DNA of 64,000 nt from an uncultured Fidelibacterota bacterium. GTDB taxonomy: Bacteria; Fidelibacterota; Marinisomatia; Marinisomatales; Marinisomataceae. This document shows positions 50,331-59,646 of this stretch, piece after piece. Location: assembly GCA_902624275.1 (NCBI GenBank), contig CACNWW010000001.1, positions 328,601 to 392,600 on the forward strand, written 5' to 3'. The notes below the pieces were generated by a model. It searched no databases. It worked only from the letters and a program-made list of their open reading frames with translations, and was not told the DNA's origin. Both the position numbers and the translations under genes were made by a program. The stretch's first letter is position 1. Every line of letters begins with the position of its first letter.

Positions 50331-51464
50331 ATGAAAAATGTTGTTGTAATGGGCTCTACAGGATCGATAGGAATTCAATCATTAGATGTAATTTCAAAAA
50401 ATAAATCTCATAAAATTTGTGGGCTTAGTTGCTATTCAAATGCAGACCTCCTTTTTGAACAAACTAAGAAATATTTACCTAATTTTGTTGCGATTGACGT
50501 TATTGATTCTACTCATAATCTTTTCACCCTATGCAAAGAAAATAATATTAAGCTTATAACTGGCAATAACGCTTCCAGTAATATTCCATTTGATAATTTA
50601 GATTTAGCAATTAATGCTATTGTTGGCACTGCTGGTTTGCAACCTACTGTAGAATTAATTAAAAAAGGTATAGATATTGCTTTAAGCAACAAAGAATCTT
50701 TAGTATTAGGGGGTCATATTATTATGCCTTTAGCTCATAAAAATAATGTTAATATAATTCCCGTTGATAGTGAACATTCAGCAATTTTTCAATGTTTGAA
50801 TGGTGAAAGTCATAGAGAATTAAAGAAAATTATTCTTACAGGTAGCGGAGGACCTTTTCTTGAAACTCCTATTAATAAGTTTAATTCTATTACACCCAAT
50901 CAAGCACTTAAACATCCCAATTGGGATATGGGAGCAAAAATATCAATTGATTCTGCAACAATGATGAATAAAGCATTAGAATTAATTGAAGCATTATATT
51001 TATTTGATATAAAACTTGATAAAATACAAATTGTTATTCATCCTCAATCCATTGTTCATTCAATGGTTGAGTTTGTTGATGGTTCTTATAAAGCTCATTT
51101 AGGTTTACCGGATATGAAAGTACCAATTCAGTACGCATTAACGTTCCCAGAGAGAAAAGACTCTTCTGTTGGGAGTTTAGATTTTGAAAACTTAAATTTG
51201 GATTTTAAAAAACCTGATTTAGAAAGATACCCAATTTTATCACTTGTTGAAGAGCTTATTAATTTAGGAGGTAATAGAATAGCAGTAATGAGCATGGCAA
51301 ATGATTATGTTGTGCAAAGGTTTCTTGAGCAAAAAATTTCTTTTAATGAAATATTTTCTTTAATTAAAGAGGTGGTGAATGAATTTGCATCTGATGATTT
51401 ACCTTCTTTAGAAGAATTATTTATTTTGGATAAAAATATTCAATTATATTTGAACTCAAATTAG
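50331..51464 (+). CDS. dxr: 1-deoxy-D-xylulose 5-phosphate reductoisomerase
   Basis: A 377-residue DXR (IspC), the committed step of the MEP pathway. NADPH motif [16 protein letters not shown], metal and substrate site [52 protein letters not shown] and [36 protein letters not shown] (shown here as family blocks, all found in order) are intact. It feeds the IspDF and IspE enzymes encoded 20 kb away and, through them, UppS. It sits between lpxA and rseP. Confidence 0.96.
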   Translation: [377 protein letters not shown]

Positions 51465-51470
51465 GATAAA

Positions 51471-52643
51471 ATGATATATATTTTAGCATTTATAGTATTG
51501 ATTGGTGTAATTGTTTTTGTGCACGAACTAGGACACTTTTGGGCAGCAAGAAGCGTTGGTGTTGGAGTTGAACGTTTTTCAGTAGGTATGCCACCAAATT
51601 TTATTGATTTTACAAAAACAAAAAAAGGTTTAGTTATTGACATATTCTTTTTTGCCTTTCATGAAAATAGAATTAAATGGAAAAAAGTATTTTCTACTAC
51701 TTTAATTTCATTTAATGCGCCTTCCGAAACAGTTTATACAATTGGATTATTACCCTTGGGAGGTTACGTAAAGATGAAAGGTATTCTTGATGAGAATATG
51801 GACAGTGACTTCAAAGGTTCGGAGGATGAACTTGAATCAAAAAATGCTTTGCAAAAAATATGGGTAATGAGTGCAGGCGTAATAATGAACTTGATCTTAA
51901 CCTTTTTTGTATTTGTTTTAATCGGAAATTTGCAAGGTGATACTAGGGTAGAAAATAACGATACAACAATTGATTACATCATTCCTGAACAACCCGCTGA
52001 GCTTGCAGGAATTATATCTGGAGATAAAATACTATCTATTGACAATATTGAGGTTGAAACTTGGAGTGATGCAGTTATAATCATTGAACAGAACCCTAAT
52101 AAAACAATACCAATTATTGTTGAACGAAGCGAAGCAATTTTATCATTTAAAGCATCTCTTGGTTCAAGACCTAATTTATCCACTGGTAGAGTTGATCAAC
52201 AGGTTGGTACATTAGGAGTTTCCAAATCGCAAGTTCCAGTGCAGTTAAATTTTCAAGAAGCTATTGTTTATGGATTTAATGAAACAATTTGGGCAATGAC
52301 TTTAATGACATCATCTCTTAAAATGATTTTTCAAGGTAATGTATCTCGCGATGAGGTTGGAAGTGTAATCATGATTGGTGATATGGCGGGTCAAGCAGCA
52401 CAAGCTGGCTTAGTCCCCTTTCTTTTCTTAATGGCATTAATTAGTGTAAATCTTGCGTATATAAATATTTTACCCATACCCGGACTGGATGGAGGACATA
52501 TTGCTTTAATATTAATTGAGGTTTTAATGGGAAGAAAGCTTTCAGTAAAGTCAAGAATTAGAATTCAATCAATAGGTATGTTTATATTACTATCATTAAT
52601 GGTTTTTTTACTTCTTAATGATATTATTCGCGTATTTTCTTAA
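51471..52643 (+). CDS. rseP: RseP-family site-2 zinc metalloprotease (M50B)
   Basis: A 390-residue intramembrane protease. The zinc site H18-E-L-G-H22 lies in the first helix (VFVHELGHFWAARSVGVGVERFSVG), and the third ligand is in NILPIPGLDGGH near residue 340. A single PDZ domain is seen about residues 165-235 (IIPEQPAELAGIISGDKILSIDN); E. coli RseP has two. A 60-residue insert-like stretch with MKGILDENMDSD follows the GGYVKM motif. Members cut anti-sigma factors or remnant signal peptides. It ends the uppS-rseP operon and overlaps the convergent DUF3108 gene by 20 bases. Confidence 0.94.
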   Translation: MIYILAFIVLIGVIVFVHELGHFWAARSVGVGVERFSVGMPPNFIDFTKTKKGLVIDIFFFAFHENRIKWKKVFSTTLISFNAPSETVYTIGLLPLGGYVKMKGILDENMDSDFKGSEDELESKNALQKIWVMSAGVIMNLILTFFVFVLIGNLQGDTRVENNDTTIDYIIPEQPAELAGIISGDKILSIDNIEVETWSDAVIIIEQNPNKTIPIIVERSEAILSFKASLGSRPNLSTGRVDQQVGTLGVSKSQVPVQLNFQEAIVYGFNETIWAMTLMTSSLKMIFQGNVSRDEVGSVIMIGDMAGQAAQAGLVPFLFLMALISVNLAYINILPIPGLDGGHIALILIEVLMGRKLSVKSRIRIQSIGMFILLSLMVFLLLNDIIRVFS

Positions 52644-53340
52644 GCCTTAGCTCAAGAACCCCGCCACCAAGTTTTAGCAATATTCTTGCTGGGACTAAAA
52701 TATCATTAATCGACACATAGGTGATTTCCATATCACCTTTATTTTTAAGAACTGGTTTTCCATTATTAATTGGAGACAAAGTATATCCTTGTTTATTTCC
52801 ATATGGCGTTTTAATCATTTCAGTTCCTAAGTTTTTGATTTTTATCATTCTACTTTTCCCAGCATCAATTATATTAAATTTTTTTGACTGATTCTCTGCT
52901 ATGTCAAATTCTGATAAGATTAATATTAGCGAATAAGGATCAAAACTGTTTCCTTTAACAATGAATTCTTTTTCATTGGTGACACCCTTTTCATTCCTAA
53001 TAATAGTTTCAGAATTTTGCTTTTTTCGAAGTTCTCTTATACTTTTATTTTGCTTTACAACATTAAGAGTTTCTTTATTGATCCAAACATCAATTTCATT
53101 TCGAATTTTATAAATTGAATCACCTAGTCTTGTAGTTCGAACATTAAAACTTAAGTGATAAACATTTATTCCTTCAATATTATCTGGATCTTTTATAGAT
53201 AAGGAAGCTTGCCCGAGCTTTAGATTCAATACTTTAAGATATACATTGTATTCATATTTTACTTTTGAATCAAAACGATTGTTTGGAGCATTAGCCATTA
53301 ATGTCAAAGAGCCTACAATAAGAAGAATTATTAGTTTCAT
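52624..53340 (-). CDS. DUF3108-type exported protein
   Basis: A 238-residue protein with a signal peptide (KLIILLIVGSLTLMANA) and a beta-rich body. FDSKVKYEYNVYLKVLNLKLGQASLSI, HLSFNVRTTRLGDSIYKIRNEIDVWI, NSETIIRN and the C-terminal NGKPVLKNKGDMEITYVSINDILVPARILLKL-type region agree with the DUF3108 family (periplasmic, single-domain, unknown function, possibly lipid or LPS related). Pieces are given from separate parts of the protein. It starts directly behind the YrdC-like gene stop, so the two are co-transcribed. Confidence 0.7.
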   Translation of the reverse strand: MKLIILLIVGSLTLMANAPNNRFDSKVKYEYNVYLKVLNLKLGQASLSIKDPDNIEGINVYHLSFNVRTTRLGDSIYKIRNEIDVWINKETLNVVKQNKSIRELRKKQNSETIIRNEKGVTNEKEFIVKGNSFDPYSLILILSEFDIAENQSKKFNIIDAGKSRMIKIKNLGTEMIKTPYGNKQGYTLSPINNGKPVLKNKGDMEITYVSINDILVPARILLKLGGGVLELRLKKIRE

Positions 53341-53904
53341 TTATCTTACTTGTTTCACTTCGTCCCCATCAAACATAAAAATCTTTGAAGGATAGTTTTT
53401 TATTTTACCGTCATCAATTAACAAATCGATTTTATCACCAAATTTTTCTTCAATTTCATTCGGAGTATACAACGGTACCGAACCTGTTTTGTTGACACTC
53501 GTAGTGGTAATTGGTTTTTGATATAGCCTCAAAACAGATTTTAAATAATTGTGTTTAGGAATTCTAAAACCTATTTTACCGTCTTTAGCAATTTTATCAT
53601 TTAAAGATCCAGGATTATATGGTGCGATACAGGTACTACCATCTTTAAGAATTTCTTCTATCTTTAATAACATACTTTCATCAGCATTAATTTTATTTTT
53701 AATGATGTCAAAACTTCCTAGTGCAATACTCATTGGCTGTTTTCTCATTTTTATCAAATTTATTCTATCAATACCTTTATTATTATTTATGTCTGTGCCT
53801 AAACCATAAATAGTGTCTGTTGGGTATGCAATTATTTGATTATTTCTTAATGCTTTCACAAATATTTCAAGCGAATTTGGATCGTCTATTTTTATCCTCT
53901 TCAT
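53341..53904 (-). CDS. tsaC: L-threonylcarbamoyladenylate synthase (Sua5/YrdC/TsaC family)
   Basis: A 187-residue YrdC-domain protein. IIAYPTDTIYGLGTDINNN is the nucleotide/substrate motif, IKMRKQPMSIAL the KxRP/K-P-x-S motif (here RKQPMSI), GFRIPKHNYLKSVL and ITTTSVNKTGSVP the C-terminal blocks (commonly TSAN; here TSVN). It makes TC-AMP for the t6A37 modification of ANN-decoding tRNAs, with TsaB, TsaD and TsaE encoded elsewhere. It has no Sua5 C-terminal domain. It overlaps the LpxL-like gene by four bases. Confidence 0.9.
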   Translation of the reverse strand: MKRIKIDDPNSLEIFVKALRNNQIIAYPTDTIYGLGTDINNNKGIDRINLIKMRKQPMSIALGSFDIIKNKINADESMLLKIEEILKDGSTCIAPYNPGSLNDKIAKDGKIGFRIPKHNYLKSVLRLYQKPITTTSVNKTGSVPLYTPNEIEEKFGDKIDLLIDDGKIKNYPSKIFMFDGDEVKQVR

Positions 53905-54740
53905 ATATATTCTCTAACTGACTTCCATCTTTTGTGAAACCAAAAATATTGCTCAGGATTTTTGATAATCGTTTTTTCAATTTCTGATGTATATTGTTGA
54001 ACAATATCGCTAATACTGCCAGAAGTGTCAATTTTTACAAATTCCACTTCGTATTCTTTACCTATTTTTGTAATGCTTGCGTAAATGATAGGACTCTTAT
54101 TTCTTTTACTTAAGATAGCAGCACCAGAATGAGTTGATGAATCAATTTCAAAGAATTTAGATAAAACCCCTTTTTTCTTTGCATCTTGATCACTTAATAA
54201 AACTAAAATATTATTTCTAACTAAAGAATGTTTTAATTGTTTGATATCTCCACCTTTATATAATTGACTGGCCATAAAATTTTCTCTTACTTCTTTAAAG
54301 AAAATATCTGCACCATTATTATTTTGCCTGTAGGCAACACCTGTTAAAACATATCCTTCTTTATTTAATGCATAGAATAATTTATCAAAAGATCCGAAAT
54401 GAGAACCAACAAGAATAACTCCTTTTTTTTTAGCATGTGCTGTAGCTAATACTTCTATGTTTTTAAATTTTATGTTTGAAAAGTTATAATATTTTGGAAA
54501 TGATAAAAAATCTAAAAATTCTTTACTAAAAAATTTATAGCATTCACGCATAGTATTTTGGTACCATTCTTCACTTTTTTTCTTAAAAGCAAAACGTAAA
54601 TTGATTAATACTACTCTTTTCCTCATTTTTAGTAAATGGAATAGTAGACTATAAATTATTTTATAGGTAATTTTATATGCAAATGTTGGAGCATTTCTTA
54701 AGTACGAAGAAAACACTTTTAAAAAAAAATACATCTCCAT
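53901..54740 (-). CDS. LpxL/HtrB-family lipid acyltransferase
   Basis: About 279 residues of the LpxL/LpxM/HtrB group of LPLAT enzymes. Features: a hydrophobic N-terminus, RKRVVLINLRFAF (the xNLxxxF motif of the family), the catalytic-type H-x4-D in GSHFGSFDKL, VAYRQNN and LSDQDAKKKGV, and C-terminal YFWFHKRWK, typical of HtrB proteins (WxHxRWK). It should add a secondary acyl chain to lipid A at the inner membrane. The longest frame starts at 54797 and would cross into the divergent nfeD gene; the ATG at 54740 is preferred, with another at 54734. Confidence 0.87.
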   Translation of the reverse strand: MEMYFFLKVFSSYLRNAPTFAYKITYKIIYSLLFHLLKMRKRVVLINLRFAFKKKSEEWYQNTMRECYKFFSKEFLDFLSFPKYYNFSNIKFKNIEVLATAHAKKKGVILVGSHFGSFDKLFYALNKEGYVLTGVAYRQNNNGADIFFKEVRENFMASQLYKGGDIKQLKHSLVRNNILVLLSDQDAKKKGVLSKFFEIDSSTHSGAAILSKRNKSPIIYASITKIGKEYEVEFVKIDTSGSISDIVQQYTSEIEKTIIKNPEQYFWFHKRWKSVREYI

Positions 54741-54762
54741 AATGTAAATCTTTGAATTAGTA

Positions 54763-55968
54763 ATGAAAACAAAATTTAAGAACATATTAATCAGCATTAT
54801 TTTTTTATTTTCTGCATTTATTTTTGCAGAACAAACAAGTAAGAAAGTATATGTTGTGCCTATTCAGGATGTAATTGACCTTGGAATTCCAGGATTGGTA
54901 ACTCGTGCAATTAACTTAGCTGAGACAGATAATGCTTCATTAATTATTTTTGATATTGATACTTTTGGTGGTCGTGTTGACGCAGCTACACAAATAAAAG
55001 ATTCGATATCATCTACTGAAATTGAGACAATTGCTTTCATAAATCGTAGAGCTATTTCTGCTGGATCTTTAATATCTCTTTCTTGCGATCAAATTTATAT
55101 GACTGGGGGAGCGACGATTGGGGCCACTAGCGTTGTTGATATGTCGGGATCTAAGCAGTCTGAAAAATCTCAAAGTTATATGAGAGAAGAAATGGCTGCA
55201 ACAGCAGAAAAATCAGGCAAAAATCCCGATATTGCACGTGGAATGGTAGATGAAGAATTAAGTTTTGAATACTTAATTGTAGAAGGAGATACTCTCCAGG
55301 TAGATGATATTGAAGGAAGAAAAGAAGGAAAGCTAATTACTCTTACTACTGAACTAGCAGTGAAATATGGTATTGCTGATGGTAAAGGTGAGAGTATTGA
55401 AGAAGTGCTTTCATCATTACAAATAGAAGATTATGAAATTATAACTGTAGGTGAAAATTGGTCTGAAAATGTTGTTAGAATATTAACCAATCCCACAGTA
55501 TCGTCATTGCTAACTACTTTCGGTACTATCGGAGTAATCTCTGAACTATATAGTGCGGGATGGGGTATAGGAGGAACGATTGGCATTATTTGTTTAACAC
55601 TTGCCCTCGGCGCAGGGTATTTAACTCAATTAGCATCCTCAACGGATATTCTAATAATTTTATTGGGTCTTGTATTATTATTTGTTGAAGCTATTGCAAT
55701 TCCTGGATTTGGAGTATTTGGTATAACAGGTATTATTGTGTTGTTTTACGGCTTGTACTTATTATTAATTCCCGACGTACCTGTAAGCCCAGAAATCTAT
55801 TCTGAAGCATTAGATGGATTTTCATGGGCAATTGTCGTAGGTATTTTTGGCATTATTTTTATTTTAAGATTAATTGGTCAATCTGCTTTTTTTCAAAAAT
55901 TAGTGAGCAGTGATTCCAACAAAACTACCTTAAAAAAGAATTTTAAAAACAGAAGTAAAGTTGAGTAG
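54763..55968 (+). CDS. nfeD: NfeD-family membrane protease with ClpP-like domain
   Basis: A 401-residue protein. A signal sequence (NILISIIFLFSAFIFAEQ) leads into a ClpP-class serine protease domain (about residues 28-220; FDIDTFGGRVDAATQI, then INRRAISAGSLISLSCDQIYM with the Ser-Ala-Gly catalytic serine, and IGATSVVD), then four or five helices (about 245-345) and a short cytoplasmic tail. The C-terminal OB-fold domain of long NfeD is cut short here. NfeD proteins cluster with flotillin-type genes, as here, and are linked to membrane protein quality control. It diverges from the LpxL-like gene. Confidence 0.88.
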   Translation: MKTKFKNILISIIFLFSAFIFAEQTSKKVYVVPIQDVIDLGIPGLVTRAINLAETDNASLIIFDIDTFGGRVDAATQIKDSISSTEIETIAFINRRAISAGSLISLSCDQIYMTGGATIGATSVVDMSGSKQSEKSQSYMREEMAATAEKSGKNPDIARGMVDEELSFEYLIVEGDTLQVDDIEGRKEGKLITLTTELAVKYGIADGKGESIEEVLSSLQIEDYEIITVGENWSENVVRILTNPTVSSLLTTFGTIGVISELYSAGWGIGGTIGIICLTLALGAGYLTQLASSTDILIILLGLVLLFVEAIAIPGFGVFGITGIIVLFYGLYLLLIPDVPVSPEIYSEALDGFSWAIVVGIFGIIFILRLIGQSAFFQKLVSSDSNKTTLKKNFKNRSKVE

Positions 55969-56028
55969 TTGTAATATATTAATTACTAAAGACTTAAATT
56001 TATTTATAAAATATATAAAGGAGGAATA

Positions 56029-57000
56029 ATGGGACTATATGTTGCCATACCGTTAGTATTATTTATTTTATTACTATTATGGATTGTGCCGGTTGGTTTG
56101 TGGTTGCAAGCTATTTTTAGTATTGGAGGAGGAAGTGTAACAATTTTGGGTCTTGTTGGTATGAGATTTAGACGCGTACCCCCAGGAGTCATTGTAAATG
56201 GCTTAATTGCTGCAAGAAAAGCAGGTCTTGATAATATATCGACCAGTGATCTCGAAGTACATTACATGGCTGGTGGTAATGTTGACAAAGTTGTTGATGC
56301 ATTAATTGCCGCTTCAAAAGCAGGAATTGAATTGACTTACTCAATTGCTACAGCAATTGATTTAGCAGGAAGAGATGTTTTATCTGCTGTTCAAACAAGC
56401 GTATATCCAAAAGTAATTGATGCTCCTATTGATGGGAAATTATCTGCGGTTGCTAAGGACGGAATTGAAGTAAGGGCAAGAGCTAGAGTTACCGTTAGAA
56501 CCGATATACCAAATCTTGTTGGAGGTGCAACAGAAGATACGATTATTGCAAGAGTGGGTGAAGGTATTGTAAGCGCTATTGGTTCAAGAGAAACGTATGA
56601 AGCTGTTCTGGAAAATCCTGATTCAATATCAAGAACAGTACTTGAAAAAGGATTAAACAAGGGTACAGCCTTTGAAATTCTTTCTATTGATATAGCTGAT
56701 ATAGATGTTGGTAAAAACATAGGTGCACAATTACAAGCTGATCAGGCAGAAGCAGACCTTAGAGTTGCCCAAGCTAAAGCGGAAACTAGAAGAGCTATGG
56801 CTGTTGCATTAGAGCAAGAAATGAAAGCTAAGGTTGTTGAAGCAGAATCTGAAGTTCCTTTAGCTATGGCTGAAGCCTTTAAAAAAGGTAATCTTGGTGT
56901 GCTAGATTATTATAAGCTAGACAATATTGCATCTGATACTAGTATGAGACAATCAATTGCTGGTGTCACAGATGACAAAAAAGACGAATCTGAGGATTAA
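56029..57000 (+). CDS. floA: Flotillin-like protein FloA (UPF0365)
   Basis: A 323-residue FloA/YqfA protein. One or two N-terminal hydrophobic stretches ([26 protein letters not shown]) anchor it in the membrane. [39 protein letters not shown] and the SPFH-like region [23 protein letters not shown] follow, then an Ala/Glu-rich coiled region ([23 protein letters not shown]) as in flotillins. It scaffolds functional membrane microdomains. AAAGGAGG sits just before the ATG, among the strongest Shine-Dalgarno sites of the window. The nfeD-floA pair matches the Bacillus yqeZ-yqfA arrangement. Confidence 0.95.
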   Translation: MGLYVAIPLVLFILLLLWIVPVGLWLQAIFSIGGGSVTILGLVGMRFRRVPPGVIVNGLIAARKAGLDNISTSDLEVHYMAGGNVDKVVDALIAASKAGIELTYSIATAIDLAGRDVLSAVQTSVYPKVIDAPIDGKLSAVAKDGIEVRARARVTVRTDIPNLVGGATEDTIIARVGEGIVSAIGSRETYEAVLENPDSISRTVLEKGLNKGTAFEILSIDIADIDVGKNIGAQLQADQAEADLRVAQAKAETRRAMAVALEQEMKAKVVEAESEVPLAMAEAFKKGNLGVLDYYKLDNIASDTSMRQSIAGVTDDKKDESED

Positions 57001-57002
57001 CT

Positions 57003-57518
57003 TTGGAAGAGTTAATATATTGGGGAATAATTTTCCTATTTTATCTATTTTCTGCCTACAGAAGTAGGCAGAAAAAGGTAGAAGCTGAAGAATTTCAAGT
57101 TCCAGAACCATTACCGCAAAAAGAAAATAAAACCTCAAAAACAGATTTTAATATTTTTGAATTTTTAGATGAAGCAATGGAAAAATCTGCAGTAGAACTA
57201 GATGATAATGTGACTCCAGATTTTGTTGAAACATCAGAAGATGACTCGATTATTTCAAATCAGTTAAAACAATCAATCCAATCTAACTATGCTCAGGTAG
57301 ATGATTTCAATAATATTAATGGAAAGGATTCTAACAGTGCTCATAATATAAAAGATAAGCATTTAAATCATTTACAATCTCGTATCACAACAAAGCAGAT
57401 TTCAAGTCATTCTGAACAAAAATTATTAATATTACAACAAAAGTTGAAAAATAAACCAACTAAATTAGCAATCGTAATGCAGGCAATTTTTGACCCACCT
57501 AAATCACAGGGGGTATAG
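57003..57518 (+). CDS. Unknown membrane-anchored protein downstream of floA
   Basis: A 171-residue protein starting at TTG (57003). One N-terminal helix (LIYWGIIFLFYLFSAY) is followed by a basic stop (RSRQKK), then a long acidic, low-complexity, probably disordered middle (about residues 30-120). It ends in a conserved-looking helical tail, LKNKPTKLAIVMQAIFDPPKSQ. The tail resembles short C-terminal motifs (xIIxxEIL..PP) I have seen in FCB-group proteins near floA; I cannot name the family. It lies two bases after floA and directly before adk, so it belongs to the nfeD-floA operon and may be a microdomain partner. Confidence 0.7.
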   Translation: MEELIYWGIIFLFYLFSAYRSRQKKVEAEEFQVPEPLPQKENKTSKTDFNIFEFLDEAMEKSAVELDDNVTPDFVETSEDDSIISNQLKQSIQSNYAQVDDFNNINGKDSNSAHNIKDKHLNHLQSRITTKQISSHSEQKLLILQQKLKNKPTKLAIVMQAIFDPPKSQGV

Positions 57519-58070
57519 ATGAAGCTTTTAATTATGGGACCACCAGGAGCAGGTAAGGGAACCCAAGCAAAAATTTTAGCAAAGAAATTTAACTTGGTCC
57601 ATTTATCAACAGGTGATATTCTTAGAAAAGAGATTGATAAAGGATCAAAAGTTGGGCTTAAAGCTCAAACATTTATGGATGCTGGTAATCTTGTTCCAGA
57701 TGAAGTTTTGTTAGAAATGATGCAATCAACCTTGACTGAATTACAAGATTCAGGAGTTATTCTTGATGGTTTTCCTAGAACAATTCCTCAAGCCACTGGG
57801 TTATCAAAAATTTTTCAATCCCTCAACCAAGCTATTGACAATATCATCAATATCGAAGTTGATAAAGATGTTCTAATCAGAAGATTAGTTGAAAGAGCAA
57901 AAAAATCAGGAAGAGCAGATGATACAGAAGAAGTGATTGTTAATCGTCAGAATGTATATTTAGAGCTCACAGCACCTCTTATTGAATTTTACCAAAGCAA
58001 TATAATTAATATTGACGGCGATGGATCTATAGATCAAGTGACTGAAAGAATTTTAAAACGTATTTCATAA
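57519..58070 (+). CDS. adk: Adenylate kinase, short LID type
   Basis: A 183-residue Adk equilibrating ATP, ADP and AMP. P-loop GPPGAGKGTQAKILA, AMP site LSTGDILRKEI, VILDGFPRT, and LVERAKKSGRADDTEEVIVNR, where the LID is only a short loop. There is no four-Cys zinc LID and no long insert, hence 183 rather than about 214 residues. It is adjacent to the preceding stop (TAG ATG) and overlaps coaE by one base. Confidence 0.97.
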   Translation: MKLLIMGPPGAGKGTQAKILAKKFNLVHLSTGDILRKEIDKGSKVGLKAQTFMDAGNLVPDEVLLEMMQSTLTELQDSGVILDGFPRTIPQATGLSKIFQSLNQAIDNIINIEVDKDVLIRRLVERAKKSGRADDTEEVIVNRQNVYLELTAPLIEFYQSNIINIDGDGSIDQVTERILKRIS

Positions 58071-58654
58071 TGAAAATAGTTGGAATTACTGGTGGTATAG
58101 CATCAGGAAAAAGCATAGTATCATCATATTTAAAAGATAATTATAAGGCATACATTTTTGATGCGGATAAAGAAGCAAAAGAACTATTACAATCATCTTT
58201 TGTAAAAGATAAAATTCATAAAACGTTTCCAAACCTAAAGGACTTCTCTACAACATCTATCGCCCAGGAGGCATTTAAAAACTCAAAATCGCAGGGGAAA
58301 ATAAATAATATTATCCATCCTATTATAAGCGATTTAATATTAGAAAGAATTAATGAAAAAAAAGATTTACATAATCTTTTTGTTATAGATGCCGCATTGA
58401 TTATTGAATCAGGATTATTTGAACAAAACCAAAAGATTGATGCAAAACTAATTTTAATTACAGCTGATGCAGAATTAAGATTAGAGCGAGCACTTCATAG
58501 AGCTGATTTAGATCAAGAAACAATAAAAGATAGAATGCGTTTACAAATGAATGATGACGAAAAAATTAAATATTCAGATTACGTTATAGAAAATAATTCA
58601 TCAAAATTAGATCTTTATAGGAAAACAGACCAAATTATAAAAAAAATAATATGA
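58070..58654 (+). CDS. coaE: Dephospho-CoA kinase
   Basis: A 194-residue CoaE, last step of coenzyme A synthesis. P-loop GITGGIASGKSIVSSYL, then IFDADKEAKELL with the conserved DAD, LIIESGLFEQ, and LRLERALHRADLDQETIKDRMRLQM with the conserved arginine. It starts in TAATG shared with adk, and its TGA overlaps the esterase ATG. Confidence 0.95.
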   Translation: MKIVGITGGIASGKSIVSSYLKDNYKAYIFDADKEAKELLQSSFVKDKIHKTFPNLKDFSTTSIAQEAFKNSKSQGKINNIIHPIISDLILERINEKKDLHNLFVIDAALIIESGLFEQNQKIDAKLILITADAELRLERALHRADLDQETIKDRMRLQMNDDEKIKYSDYVIENNSSKLDLYRKTDQIIKKII

Positions 58655-59646
58655 ATAATTTTTTAAAAATATTTTTTACTACCTTATTTATTGTTCATTG
58701 TTCTTCAGACGCCAGCTCTGAAAATATCCTCACTTATAATTTAGAAAGTGATATTAATGAAGCGTCTAATGGAAGTAGCAATGAAACAACCTCTGATGAT
58801 GGTAGTAATGAAACAACTTCCGGCTTGTCTTTAGAATTAATGTTTTCTTATGATAATCAAACATCTTCTTATTCAACTTTATTTGAAAATTATTCTAGAA
58901 GTTTGATAATTCATACACCTCCAAGCTTTGATTATTTAAGCGAATCGCTTCCATTATTATTCGTTTTACATGGATATACCAGTAGAGCAAGCTACATTAG
59001 ACAGTATTCTGGTTTTGACCAGATTGCTGATGAAGAACGATTTATTGTTGTGTATGTTCAAGGAATTACTGATTCTTATGGGAATACTGGATGGAATGTA
59101 GATTTGATACCAAGTTTTTCAGAGGTGAACGATGTATCATTTTTTGAAGCCTTAATTGAATACTTTAGTTTAATTTACAATATTGATAAAAGTAAGATTT
59201 ATTCATCAGGTATGTCTTTAGGCGGATTTATGAGCTATCGTTTAGCTTGCGAATTAGATGAAATTAATAGTATTGGCTCTGTTACAGGTTCAATGTCAGG
59301 ATACTACCAATGTAATCCTCCAAAAAAAACCTCAGTTATCCAATTTCATGGGATAAACGACGCTACTGTTCCTTATGATGGTAATGCATGGAGTAACGGA
59401 GTAATCGAGGTGCATAACTTTTGGAAAAATCATAATCAATGCCAATCACAGACTGAAAACACATTAGCAGATTTTAATGGAGATAATGAGTTTACTACTC
59501 ATTTGATTTCAACTAATTGCGATGAAAATAAGAATGTTGAACTTTATTCTTTGGAGGGCGAAGGGCATACTTGGTGGAAAAAATCATGGGGGCATGACAT
59601 TAATACTTCTGAATTAATTTGGCAGTTTTTTCAAGATCAACAATGA
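58651..59646 (+). CDS. Lipoprotein esterase, PHB depolymerase / feruloyl esterase family (LpqC-like)
   Basis: A 331-residue secreted alpha/beta hydrolase. The signal peptide ends in a lipobox-like FIVHCSS, so it is probably lipid-anchored. Residues about 35-60 are a Ser/Thr/Asn/Asp linker with a repeated GSNETTS unit. The catalytic domain has LLFVLHGYTSRAS (oxyanion hole), the Ser nucleophile in SSGMSLGGFMSYRLA, the Asp in NDATVPYDG and the His in GEGHTWWKK. These enzymes cleave polyester or hydroxycinnamate esters; the substrate is unknown. It shows family-level similarity to the gene at 60220. It overlaps coaE and the glycosylase gene by four bases each. Confidence 0.87.
   Translation: MNNFLKIFFTTLFIVHCSSDASSENILTYNLESDINEASNGSSNETTSDDGSNETTSGLSLELMFSYDNQTSSYSTLFENYSRSLIIHTPPSFDYLSESLPLLFVLHGYTSRASYIRQYSGFDQIADEERFIVVYVQGITDSYGNTGWNVDLIPSFSEVNDVSFFEALIEYFSLIYNIDKSKIYSSGMSLGGFMSYRLACELDEINSIGSVTGSMSGYYQCNPPKKTSVIQFHGINDATVPYDGNAWSNGVIEVHNFWKNHNQCQSQTENTLADFNGDNEFTTHLISTNCDENKNVELYSLEGEGHTWWKKSWGHDINTSELIWQFFQDQQ

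Noticed and set aside
58762-58840. Tandem repeat (GSNETTS units) in the esterase as a mobile or phase-variable repeat
   Set aside because: Only about two imperfect units, in frame, in a Ser/Thr/Asn linker behind the lipobox; this is ordinary low-complexity linker sequence.
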